The position numbers were made by a program, and so were the translations under genes. This document shows, in pieces, positions 53,844 through 63,018 of a stretch of DNA of 64,000 nt (position 1 is its first letter; each line of letters opens with the position of its first letter). The stretch spans positions 62,001 through 126,000 of the forward strand of contig JAWKUA010000013.1 of assembly GCA_041398785.1 (NCBI GenBank), read 5' to 3'. Source of the DNA: Planctomycetaceae bacterium (GTDB lineage: Bacteria > Planctomycetota > Planctomycetia > Planctomycetales > Planctomycetaceae). Below the pieces are notes generated by a model, which saw only the letters and a program-made list of their open reading frames with translations, had not been told where the DNA came from and did no database searches.

Positions 53844-55751
53844 ATGGCTGTTAAAGGTGAAAAGATCATCGGAATCGACCTGGGGACCACAAACTCAGTC
53901 GTGTCTGTCATGGAAGGCGGCGAACCGAAGGTGATCGCCAATCAGGAGGGAAGTCGAACGACTCCCAGCGTGATCGCGTTTACGGACAAGGGTGAGACTC
54001 TGGTGGGCGAACCGGCGAAGCGGCAGGCCGTGACCAATCCCACCAACACGATTTACAGCATCAAGCGGTTCATGGGACGCCGCCACAGCGAAGTGGAATC
54101 TGAAGAAAAGATCGTTCCGTACAAGGTGATTGGCGGTGCCAGTGACTATGTGCGAGTGAACGTCAGCGGGAAGGAATACACGCCGCCGGAAATCTCCGCG
54201 CTGGTGCTTCGCAAGCTGAAGGAAGCGGCCGAAGCCTACCTGGGTCACAAGGTCAACAAGGCGGTGATCACGGTTCCTGCATACTTCAACGACGCTCAGC
54301 GGCAGGCCACCAAGGACGCCGGACAGATTGCCGGGCTGGAAGTGTCCCGCATCATCAACGAACCGACGGCCGCGGCACTGGCCTATGGGCTGGAAAAGAA
54401 GAGCGAAGAAAAGATCGTCGTGTTCGACCTGGGCGGCGGTACGTTCGACGTATCGATTCTGGAAGTCGGCGATGAGCTGGTCGAGGTGCTGAGCACAAAC
54501 GGGGACACTCACCTGGGCGGTGACGACTTCGACGAAGTGCTGATCAATCACATCGCCGCACAGTTTAAGAACAACGAAGGCATCGACCTGCGCAAGGACG
54601 CAATGGCTCTGCAGCGGCTTCGCGAAGCAGCGGAAAAGGCCAAGAAGGAGCTGTCCACACAACAGACGACCGACATCAACCTGCCGTTTATCACGGCCGA
54701 TGCCAGCGGAGCCAAGCACCTGCAGATGAGCATCTCCCGGTCGGAATTCGAAAAGCTGATCGACCCGCTGGTCGAACGCTGCCGCGGTCCGGTCCAGAGC
54801 GCTCTGAAGGACGCGAAGCTGAAACCCGGCGACATCGCCGAAGTGGTTCTGGTTGGCGGTTCCACGCGAGTCCCCAAGGTGCAGGCGTTCGTCCGGGAAA
54901 TGTTCAAGAAGGAGCCGCACCAGGGCGTGAATCCGGACGAAGTCGTGTCGCTGGGAGCCGCAATCCAGGGCGGAATCATCGTCGGCGATGTGAAGGATGT
55001 CGTACTGCTGGACGTCACTCCGTTGTCGCTGGGTATCGAAACCGAAGGCGGCATCATGACCGTCCTGGTGGAACGCAACACCACGATTCCCACGACCAAA
55101 TCGGAAACGTTTTCGACGGCCGCCGACAATCAGCCTGCGGTGACCGTTCGAGTCTTCCAGGGCGAACGCAGGATGGCCGGCGACAATCGTCTGCTGGATC
55201 AGTTTGACCTGAAGGACATTCCGCCCGCTCCGCGCGGAGTGCCGCAGATCGAAGTCAAGTTCGATATCGATGTAAACGGCATCCTGAGCGTTTCGGCGAA
55301 GGACAAAGCGACCGGCAAGGAGCACAGCGTTCAGATCAAGCAGTCCAGCGGCCTGTCGGACGATGAAATTGAACGCATGAGAAAGGACGCGGAAGCTCAT
55401 GCCGATGAGGACAAGAAGAAGGAAGGGCTTGCGAAGGCTCGCAACCACGCTTCGTCCACAATTCATCAGGTCGAAAAGACGCTGAAGGAATTCGGTGACA
55501 AGGTCGACGAAGCATCAAAGACCGCGATCAATACGTCCATCGAAAAGGCCCGAAAGGCGGCGGAGACAGAAGACGCCGACGCCATCAATAGTGCTGTGGA
55601 AGAACTGATCCAGGCATCGCACGCTCTGGCCCAGCACATGTACAAGGATCAGGGCGACGAAGCACAGGAAGGCGCCGAACACGCCGGAGCAGCCGCTTCC
55701 GCAGGTGGTGACGACGACGTAATCGATGCGGAATTTGAAAAGAAGGAATGA
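53844..55751 (+). CDS. dnaK: Chaperone protein DnaK
   Basis: This 635-residue Hsp70 begins GIDLGTTNSVV and has VFDLGGGTFDVSIL, VGGSTRVPKVQ, the GIETEGGIMTVLVERNTTIP substrate-domain segment, and an acidic tail ending DAEFEKKE. It binds unfolded peptides in an ATP cycle. grpE and dnaJ are not adjacent. A Uma2 gene and clpB follow on the same strand. No CIRCE element was seen upstream; the candidate control elements are the inverted repeats and -24/-12 site. Confidence 0.98.
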   Translation: MAVKGEKIIGIDLGTTNSVVSVMEGGEPKVIANQEGSRTTPSVIAFTDKGETLVGEPAKRQAVTNPTNTIYSIKRFMGRRHSEVESEEKIVPYKVIGGASDYVRVNVSGKEYTPPEISALVLRKLKEAAEAYLGHKVNKAVITVPAYFNDAQRQATKDAGQIAGLEVSRIINEPTAAALAYGLEKKSEEKIVVFDLGGGTFDVSILEVGDELVEVLSTNGDTHLGGDDFDEVLINHIAAQFKNNEGIDLRKDAMALQRLREAAEKAKKELSTQQTTDINLPFITADASGAKHLQMSISRSEFEKLIDPLVERCRGPVQSALKDAKLKPGDIAEVVLVGGSTRVPKVQAFVREMFKKEPHQGVNPDEVVSLGAAIQGGIIVGDVKDVVLLDVTPLSLGIETEGGIMTVLVERNTTIPTTKSETFSTAADNQPAVTVRVFQGERRMAGDNRLLDQFDLKDIPPAPRGVPQIEVKFDIDVNGILSVSAKDKATGKEHSVQIKQSSGLSDDEIERMRKDAEAHADEDKKKEGLAKARNHASSTIHQVEKTLKEFGDKVDEASKTAINTSIEKARKAAETEDADAINSAVEELIQASHALAQHMYKDQGDEAQEGAEHAGAAASAGGDDDVIDAEFEKKE

Positions 55752-55827
55752 TAGGATGTGACTGTGTGTCCGATCCGCGGTCTCCGGCGGATCGGCCCGG
55801 TCCCCGCGTTCACAGGGAGAACTCTTC

Positions 55828-56406
55828 ATGTCCATCGCCGCCCAATCGCTCACCATCGATGAATACATCGAACTCGAACATACGACCGGCGAACGGCATG
55901 AATACCTGGACGGTGAGGTCCGTGAAATGGTTGGAGGCAGTGGTCCGCATTCACTGATTTCGACAAACCTGCTGGTGGCACTTCATCGGCAGGTGTCGCG
56001 ACGTGGATGTCAGGTTCACGGCAGCGATCTGCGAATCAGCCTGCCCGAAGCCCGTGGATATACCTACGCCGACATTGTCATTTCCGACGGCGCGCCGCAG
56101 TTCGTCGCGCCGAAGGATTCGCTGGTGAATCCACTGGTCATCGTTGAAGTTCTGTCGCCCACTACGGAGGCTCATGATCGTGGCGACAAGTTTGAACGTT
56201 ATCGTTCCATCGACAGTTTTCAGGAATATCTGCTGGTCTCTCAGGACCGGCCTCGCATTGAACGTTTCGTCCGGCAGGACGACGGCAACTGGCTGCAAAA
56301 AATCCATGCGGACCCGCAGGGTGAAATCGTTCTGGAGTCCGTCGACTGCCGGCTGGCAATGGCAGACGTGTACGCTCAGGTCGATTTCAGCGATGGAAAG
56401 AGGTAA
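55828..56406 (+). CDS. Uma2 family endonuclease-like protein
   Basis: This 192-residue protein has the Uma2 pattern: TTGERHEYLDGEVREM, then YADIVISDG and PLVIVEVLSPTTEAHDRGDKFERY, which includes the PD-(D/E)XK-like acidic residues and a lysine. The activity and partners are unknown. It is the second Uma2 gene in this window and, unlike the one at 18.1 kb, is intact. It lies between dnaK and clpB without an obvious link to chaperones. Confidence 0.87.
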   Translation: MSIAAQSLTIDEYIELEHTTGERHEYLDGEVREMVGGSGPHSLISTNLLVALHRQVSRRGCQVHGSDLRISLPEARGYTYADIVISDGAPQFVAPKDSLVNPLVIVEVLSPTTEAHDRGDKFERYRSIDSFQEYLLVSQDRPRIERFVRQDDGNWLQKIHADPQGEIVLESVDCRLAMADVYAQVDFSDGKR

Positions 56407-56615
56407 GTCCGATGTCTGTCGCCCCTGCAACCTGACGATCGGCAGGTTGCCGACTTTTCCGTCATCGAGCATATCGCTGGCTCGTCATGACGACGACCGC
56501 CGCGTCGGTTTCGATCGCTGAAACGCGACCGCTGTGGTCATCATTGTCACACTCTGCGCCGGCGATGCGCGCTGAAGACAACAAAGTGATGCGGACCTGA
56601 TTAAGGAACAACGGC

Positions 56616-59246
56616 ATGGCATTCAACCCCGAAAAACTGACGGTCAGGGCCGGCCAGGCACTGCGCGACGCACAGGAGCTTGCCGAAAACAGCAGTCACC
56701 GATTTCTGCGGCCGCTGCACATTCTGAAAGCGCTGCTGGATGAGCCCGACGGAATCATGAAGCCGCTGCTGGAAAAGATCGGCGCCAATGTTGCTCAGTT
56801 GAATTCGATGGTCGAGGGTGAACTGAACCGCCTGCCGCAGTCGTCGATGTCGGGAGAACCAGTCGGAGCCGGCCCGGAAGCCGTCAAGGTGCTCAACGCG
56901 GCGCAGAAGCATGCCGACAGCATGGGCGACGAATACACGTCGACCGAACATCTGCTGATCGCGCTGACTCAGGTGGAAGATCAGGCGAAGCGGCTGCTGG
57001 AACTGAATGCTGTTCGTGAAGACGATATCCGGGAATCACTGAAACAAATTCGAGGAGGACAGACCGTGACGGACCAGAACCCCGAAGACAAATACCAGGC
57101 CCTGGAAAAGTATGGTCACGACCTCGTCGAACTGGCTCGCCAGGGGAAGATCGACCCGGTGATCGGCCGGGACACGGAAATCCGGCGTGTCGTCCAGGTG
57201 CTGTCGCGTCGCCGCAAGAACAATCCGGTGCTGATCGGCGAACCGGGCGTCGGCAAGACGGCAATCGTCGAAGGGCTGGCTCACCGAATCGTGCTCGGCG
57301 ACGTTCCTCAGAATCTGAAGGACAAAAAAGTCTTCGCGCTGGACATGGGAGCGCTGGTGGCCGGAGCGAAATATCGCGGGGAGTTTGAAGATCGCCTGAA
57401 GGCCGTCCTGAAGGAAGTGCAGGCCTCCAGCGGGCAGATCATCATGTTCATCGACGAATTGCATACGGTCGTCGGTGCCGGAGCCAGTGAAGGAGCGATG
57501 GACGCGTCCAACCTGCTGAAGCCCGCACTGGCTCGCGGTGAGCTGCATTGTGTCGGAGCTACAACACTGGATGAATACCGCAAACACATCGAAAAGGATC
57601 CCGCTCTGGAACGCCGTTTTCAGCCGGTCATGGTGCAGGAACCGAATGTCGAAGACACGATTTCCATCCTTCGTGGACTGAAGGATCGCTATGAAAGTCA
57701 TCACGGGATTCGCATCACCGACGATGCCATCATCGCCGCCGCCACGCTGTCGGATCGATACATCAGCGACCGGTTTCTGCCCGACAAAGCCATCGACCTG
57801 ATCGACGAAGCGGGCAGCCGGCTGCGAATGGAAATCGATTCCATGCCCGCGGAAATCGACGAAGCCACGCGCCAACTGACTCGCATGCAGATCGAAGCCG
57901 CGGCGCTGGAAAAGGAAACCAGCGACGAAAGCCGCGACCGTCTGCATGACCTGCGCCGGCTGATTGCGGAACGCGAAGAGGAAACGAACCAGCTCAAGGC
58001 TCGCTGGGAATCCGAAAAGTCGGCGCTGTCCGGACTGAAGCCGCTGAAGGAGGAAATTGAAAAGCTGCGCACGGCGTACACTCAGGCGTTTTCGCGAGCT
58101 CAGCAGACGAACCGCAACGAAGACTACCAGGAAGCGTATGAGTCCGATCAGAAACTGAAAGTCGCCGAACGCCGCCTGGTGGAACTCGAAAGCAAGTCCG
58201 CGGAACTCAACCACGATCCGGAAAATCGCCTGCTGCGTGAAGAAGTCACGGAAGAAGACGTCGCCCGCGTCGTCAGCCTGTGGACGGGAGTTCCCGTGTC
58301 CCGCATGATGCAGGGCGAGCGCGAGAAGCTGCTGCGCATGGAAGACGCGATACACACGCGGATGATTAACCAGCACGAAGCGGTCACCGCCGTGTCCAAC
58401 GCCGTCCGGCGAGCTCGTTCCGGCATGCAGGACCAGAACCGCCCGATCGGGTCATTCATCTTTCTGGGTCCCACCGGCGTCGGAAAGACGGAACTCTGCA
58501 AGGCTCTGGCGGAGTTCCTGTTCGACGACGAACGCAACATGGTTCGCATCGACATGAGCGAATTCATGGAACGCCATTCCGTCGCGCGGCTGATCGGTGC
58601 TCCTCCCGGCTACGTCGGGTACGAAGAAGGCGGCCGGCTGACCGAAGCCGTACGCCGGAATCCCTATTGCGTGATCCTGCTGGACGAAGTCGAAAAGGCG
58701 CACCGCGATGTGTTCAACATTCTGCTGCAACTGCTGGACGACGGCCGGCTGACCGATAGCCAGGGCCGCACCGTCGACTTCACCAACACAATCGTGGTGA
58801 TGACGTCCAACATCGGCAGCCAGGCCATCATGCAGCTTTCCGGAACCTCCGACGACCGCGAAATCCACAATCGCGCGATGGATGCTCTGCAGGCTCACTT
58901 CCTGCCGGAATTCCTGAATCGCGTGGACGAAGTGATTGTCTTTCACCCGCTGGGCCGCGGTGAAATCCGCGAAATCGTTGATCTGCAGATCGACCGGCTT
59001 CGCGAACAACTGGTCCGCAACGGCTACGGCCTGGAAGTGTCTGATGACGCGAAGCAACTGCTGGCCAGCGAAGGATACGACCCGGCCTACGGTGCTCGCC
59101 CGCTGAAGCGAGTCATCCAGCAGCGGCTGCAGAATTCGATTGCGAACGAGATTCTGTCCGACCGCTTCTCACCCGGCGACACTGTCCGCATCGACGCCGC
59201 CGCCGACGGGTTCATCATCAACTCGGGAGAAACAGTCAAATCGTGA
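56616..59246 (+). CDS. clpB: ATP-dependent chaperone ClpB
   Basis: This 876-residue disaggregase has an N-terminal Clp domain, Walker A motifs GEPGVGKTA (from about residue 208) and GPTGVGKTE (about 617), a coiled-coil middle domain (roughly 410-530, Glu/Arg-rich), and C-terminal D2-small segment GARPLKRVIQQRLQN. It cooperates with DnaK, encoded 0.9 kb upstream, to dissolve aggregates. AAGGA precedes the ATG at suitable spacing. Confidence 0.98.
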   Translation: MAFNPEKLTVRAGQALRDAQELAENSSHRFLRPLHILKALLDEPDGIMKPLLEKIGANVAQLNSMVEGELNRLPQSSMSGEPVGAGPEAVKVLNAAQKHADSMGDEYTSTEHLLIALTQVEDQAKRLLELNAVREDDIRESLKQIRGGQTVTDQNPEDKYQALEKYGHDLVELARQGKIDPVIGRDTEIRRVVQVLSRRRKNNPVLIGEPGVGKTAIVEGLAHRIVLGDVPQNLKDKKVFALDMGALVAGAKYRGEFEDRLKAVLKEVQASSGQIIMFIDELHTVVGAGASEGAMDASNLLKPALARGELHCVGATTLDEYRKHIEKDPALERRFQPVMVQEPNVEDTISILRGLKDRYESHHGIRITDDAIIAAATLSDRYISDRFLPDKAIDLIDEAGSRLRMEIDSMPAEIDEATRQLTRMQIEAAALEKETSDESRDRLHDLRRLIAEREEETNQLKARWESEKSALSGLKPLKEEIEKLRTAYTQAFSRAQQTNRNEDYQEAYESDQKLKVAERRLVELESKSAELNHDPENRLLREEVTEEDVARVVSLWTGVPVSRMMQGEREKLLRMEDAIHTRMINQHEAVTAVSNAVRRARSGMQDQNRPIGSFIFLGPTGVGKTELCKALAEFLFDDERNMVRIDMSEFMERHSVARLIGAPPGYVGYEEGGRLTEAVRRNPYCVILLDEVEKAHRDVFNILLQLLDDGRLTDSQGRTVDFTNTIVVMTSNIGSQAIMQLSGTSDDREIHNRAMDALQAHFLPEFLNRVDEVIVFHPLGRGEIREIVDLQIDRLREQLVRNGYGLEVSDDAKQLLASEGYDPAYGARPLKRVIQQRLQNSIANEILSDRFSPGDTVRIDAAADGFIINSGETVKS

Positions 59247-59383
59247 AAGCGGGAGCAGAGCGATTCCTGAAGGGGCGACCTTTGCCGCATTCGTAACACG
59301 TCCACGGCGCCCAATGCAGCGCCGCGCACCCACCTCTTCCAGCGCAGCGTCAGGGAGAAGTCGCACGAGCAAAGCGATAAGCG

Positions 59384-59409
59384 TGCTGACCGCGCAGTCA
59401 GCATTTTTT
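59384..59409 (+). terminator. Intrinsic terminator downstream of clpB
   Basis: TGCTGAC and GTCAGCA form a 7-base stem around a 6-base loop, followed by six T residues. It lies about 140 bases after the clpB stop; the downstream gene is on the opposite strand. Confidence 0.8.
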
Positions 59410-59537
59410 CTGACATGGAGCGCGACCAACGCGCGGTCGTCGTTCCCTGGACGTGCTTCGATCGTTCGACACCTCCACCCTCGCCTTCGACCGGGAGGAG
59501 TGCGGCGGGCTCCGCGATTATTCCGAAGGCGGCAGCG

Positions 59538-60497
59538 CTATTCGGTTACCTGCAGGAACTTTTCGTAGGCTTCCTTCACGTTGCCGGCCTGAGTGTCGCC
59601 GGCGTGAACATACAGGCCGTAGGTCAGTTTCAGCGGTGCTCCGTCAGGTTTGATCGTGACAGGTGACGCGGCTTCTTCGCCCCGGCTGTAGGTTTCCGGC
59701 CCGAAGGGACTGATGGCAAACAGTCCGTACGATCGCACGTGGTAGCGCGATTTCCGAAAGTTGCCGGGATGATCCATCAGCGTGACTCCCAGTGTCGCCC
59801 CGCCGACGTCGCCGTAGTAGTCGACCCATGGTGACTGCCGGCCCCAGGCATCTTTTTCGCCGGTGGCTCCGTCGGCGTTGATGATGTGGCCGCCTTCGGT
59901 TTCCCGCATCGTGTGAGCCAGCCGGACGGCGAAGAAGCCTTCCTTGGTGTCAAAAACGGTCACGTCGCGATCGATCGCCGACAGTTCAATCCGGTAGGTG
60001 ATCAGCCGCGACGGGTAGAACGTGATGGTTGTCGTTTCCTTCAGCAGCGGCGTTTCGCCCTGCAGCCAGGTGTTGTGCGATACCAGGATTCCGCTTCCGT
60101 TGGCGGCCGTGGTGGTTTCGACGCTGTCGTTGCGAATTCGCTCACCTTCGCTCCAGAAATTCAGCTTTTCGTCGTTGACGGAATCGACGGACGCCCACAC
60201 GCCCTTGTGATGGAAGTGGTCCGAACCGGCCTTCGACGATCCTTCCTGGTCCTTTGTGGGAATGATGCCTCGCAGAACATTCGTTCCGTTAGCGGCATTC
60301 AGCGGGTACAGGAACGGCTTCTTCCACGTGGGCCCGTGGTTAAAGATTCCCAGAACGTCGTCACCGATGCGAATTTCGATCGTGGCGTCGTCCTTTTCAA
60401 GAAAGCTGACTCGGGCTCCGGAGTCCTCAGCCGTCGCGTGGTGCGGGAACGCAAGCCCCGCCAGTGTGGCACAAAACAGCAGTGCGAAAGTCTTCAT
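59538..60497 (-). CDS. DUF6807 (PmoA-like) secreted protein
   Basis: This 319-residue protein has a signal peptide (MKTFALLFCATLAGLA) and the DUF6807 pattern: FNHGPTWKKPFLYPL, DHFHHKGVWAS, WVDYYGD and LMDHPGNFRKSRYHVRSYGLFAISPF. Such proteins are common in planctomycetes beside sulfatases and glycoside hydrolases; their reaction is unproven despite the PmoA name. The ATG at 60497 starts the signal peptide. Confidence 0.88.
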   Translation of the reverse strand: MKTFALLFCATLAGLAFPHHATAEDSGARVSFLEKDDATIEIRIGDDVLGIFNHGPTWKKPFLYPLNAANGTNVLRGIIPTKDQEGSSKAGSDHFHHKGVWASVDSVNDEKLNFWSEGERIRNDSVETTTAANGSGILVSHNTWLQGETPLLKETTTITFYPSRLITYRIELSAIDRDVTVFDTKEGFFAVRLAHTMRETEGGHIINADGATGEKDAWGRQSPWVDYYGDVGGATLGVTLMDHPGNFRKSRYHVRSYGLFAISPFGPETYSRGEEAASPVTIKPDGAPLKLTYGLYVHAGDTQAGNVKEAYEKFLQVTE

Positions 60498-61010
60498 GAA
60501 TTCTGGCTTCCTGAAAACGTGGTGAGAACCGGAACCGCAGGCCGGGAAACGACAGAATCCGACCCGACCGGCACGAGATACCGCGATGCAGCCGTTGTTC
60601 CGCGGACTCGCTTCGCGCATCCTGCGCAGCCCGGCGTGACTCGCTGCCGCTCACGGGTGCTGTCATGCTACAACAGTTCGAGCCATCGTTCCACGAGCCC
60701 GGCAGCGCGGCACGACGCTGCAACGGCAGGAACTCCGGAAGGCCGCGGGAAAAACTCGACTGGTGATATTTCCACCGGCCGACATAGAATTTTCGGACGG
60801 GAAACGCGAAGTATCGGACTTCCCCGAAACGCGGACTTCGATGCGCCACGTGCGGCCTTCGTCGCAGGCATCGTCGGCGGTGGCGTGAGTTTTCTTTTCA
60901 CGAGATGCGTCAAAGAATTCGGCGGGCCAGGCGAACCGTGGCCGGTGAGAACCGCTGCGATGGCCTGCGGAAACTGATCACCGAGAACTCTGAACGTGGA
61001 TGTTCGAAGA
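60498..61010. other. Intergenic region without a recognised gene
   Basis: About 510 bases between divergent genes. Open frames occur on both strands but none has ribosome-site or family support. No repeat or terminator was noticed. Confidence 0.45.
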
Positions 61011-62399
61011 ATGTCAGCACTGGAACATGGACAGCGCGGATCTCGACGCTGGCGGCGAGCGATCGCGGCAAGTTCCGTGGTGTGTTCGCTGGTGGTCGGC
61101 GGCATTGTCATGTTGCCGACGGTTCTTCACCAGACCAACTACCGCAATCGCGTGCTGAACGAAGCGTTTTCGAAATACGGGCTGACCGGTTCATCGGCGT
61201 CGGCTTCGGGCGGCTGGATCGTTCCGGTGGGGCTGCAGAAGATCGAGATTTCCGACGCCGATGGCCGTGTCAAAGTCACGATTGACGAAGTTCGCACCAC
61301 GAAATCGCTGCTGGGGCTGTTTTCGTCGGCGGAAGATCTGGGCGAAGTCACGCTGGTCAATCCCGTCGTCGAAATCGCGCTGGATGACGAAGGCCGCCTG
61401 CCGCTGGCAAGACCGGACGCGCTGCCGTCGGGGCACACCGTGGCATTTCGCATCGAAAACGGAAGCCTGCGATTAAGCGTACCCTGGCGACGGTTGCCGA
61501 TCGTGGATATCAGCGAACTGGGGCTCAGCGGAGCAATCGAACAGCGCGAAGGCGAACGCTGGCTGCGACTTGATCCGGTTCAGGTGTTCGACCATGAACC
61601 CCTGGCGGAGGCTCACACCGAACAAAACCTGGCTCTGATTGCTCCCGTTCTTTCACAGACAACGCGCGTGACGGGTGAGGCTTCCGTCTGGCTGGACGGA
61701 GTGGAAATGCCGATCGGCGGCGATACCGACCTGACCGTGATCCCGCTCAGCGGCCACGCCGAATTCTATCACGTTGAAGCTCGCCTGAAGCAGGCGTGGG
61801 CAACGCAAATCAGCCAGCTCTTCCGGCGACCGAACGGAAGTCGAATTCCCGATCGACTGGAAATTGTCCGCGACTCCGCAGTTCGCTTTCAGTTTACAGA
61901 GCACGGAATTCACCACGACGGGCTGGCGATTCTGCTGCCGGATGTCGCCGAACGTCTGCAGGTCAATTCGTCCGGAGTTGTCGGATTTGATGAGAAGCTG
62001 GATTTGACGCTGGCGGTGTTGATGCCCGGACTTCCGGTCGGCAACAGCCCGCTGCTGCAGGCACTGGCCGGAATGCTGGCTGCTCCGCTGGAATTGCAGG
62101 TGGTCGGAACCGTTTCGGAGCCGCGGCTGGTTCCGCCAGCGGACGGCACGCTGCTGGACCAGATTTCTAAGCGGATGACGGCGCCGGGTGAGTCGCCGGA
62201 TCCTCCGCCGGTGGCTCAGGCCGTGCTGGAGTTGATTCAGGCCGGTTCGAATCCAGATTCACAGGAAGCATCCGGAGACCTTCCGGGCAGCATTCTGGGA
62301 CTGATTCGAGCCGTTAAGCACGAACAACAGCAACAGCGGGAACGCCCGCCGAAAAAGCCCGCTCCCGCCCGGAGGCCCCGGCGCAGGGCAGCGAAATAA
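61011..62399 (+). CDS. Membrane-anchored protein with basic C-terminal tail, unknown function
   Basis: The product of about 462 residues has one N-terminal transmembrane helix (AIAASSVVCSLVVGGIVML) and a long beta-rich extracytoplasmic part (IEISDADGRVKVTIDEVR, LGEVTLVNPVVEIALDDEG) reminiscent of AsmA/TamB-like proteins, though below a confident match. The C-terminal ~20 residues are a Pro/Lys/Arg/Ala tail (KKPAPARRPRRRAAK). No operon partner. The ATG at 61011 was preferred to a GTG at 60996. Confidence 0.65.
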   Translation: MSALEHGQRGSRRWRRAIAASSVVCSLVVGGIVMLPTVLHQTNYRNRVLNEAFSKYGLTGSSASASGGWIVPVGLQKIEISDADGRVKVTIDEVRTTKSLLGLFSSAEDLGEVTLVNPVVEIALDDEGRLPLARPDALPSGHTVAFRIENGSLRLSVPWRRLPIVDISELGLSGAIEQREGERWLRLDPVQVFDHEPLAEAHTEQNLALIAPVLSQTTRVTGEASVWLDGVEMPIGGDTDLTVIPLSGHAEFYHVEARLKQAWATQISQLFRRPNGSRIPDRLEIVRDSAVRFQFTEHGIHHDGLAILLPDVAERLQVNSSGVVGFDEKLDLTLAVLMPGLPVGNSPLLQALAGMLAAPLELQVVGTVSEPRLVPPADGTLLDQISKRMTAPGESPDPPPVAQAVLELIQAGSNPDSQEASGDLPGSILGLIRAVKHEQQQQRERPPKKPAPARRPRRRAAK

Positions 62400-63018
62400 C
62401 GCCGCTGCGGTGATTACCGCGTGAGTCACAATGGCGTTCATTTCCTCCGCGACTTCCGCGCATTGCCCCCTCGCCCGCGCAGCGGGAGAGGGAGATTTTT
62501 CTGCGTCCAGCAGAAAAATCGGGGTGAGGGCCGGCCGCGCAGCAGGCGAGTTCTTCCGTCGCAGGCACTGGCGTTGAATTCACCGGTGCTGCGCCTGGTC
62601 GGCTGCCGCGAGCGTTTTTTCGCAATGTGGCGGAATCTGCCGATCGCGGCGTCCAATCGACGGCTTTCGCGATTTCACTGCCGCCGCCGGAGGCTTCCGT
62701 CTTGACCGCTTCGTCGGAATTGCCGTAAAAGCCTCAAGAACCGCCGCAGTCCGCGGATTGCGGTGGCCGGTTCGATCGTGTCTCAGGCAGTACCGATTTC
62801 TCAGCGGTTCTGCGTCGATCCGGGCTGGTTCGTCGAAATTCTCTCCTTTCTCACAATACCTCTCCTCTCGAATCTCGCAGCGTAAAGTTGCCGTCGCATC
62901 GGCAGTTGTTTTGGCATTCCAAAGCTGCTGCGTCTCGATGTGGCGGGCTGAAACGCGGAAACGTCTCCCCGGCGTTTCTTAGATTCGCTTCCCGTCTTCA
63001 AATGGGCAAGAGTTGCGG
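62400..63018. other. Intergenic region with a strong hairpin
   Basis: About 620 bases. GATTTTTCTGC (62494-62504) and GCAGAAAAATC (62510-62520) form a perfect 11-base stem, flanked by CCCTCGCCCGC and GGGGTGAGGGCCGG arms of a dispersed repeat that resembles those found in many bacterial genomes. It could also end transcription of the upstream gene. The more AT-rich part nearer 63000 may hold the promoter for the export gene; no clear pair was found. Confidence 0.6.

Noticed and set aside
53895..55466. 523-codon minus-strand frame opposite dnaK
   Set aside because: dnaK is intact on the plus strand; the frame is a GC-bias shadow.
57036..58376. 446-codon minus-strand frame opposite clpB
   Set aside because: Shadow of a conserved gene, without recognisable features.
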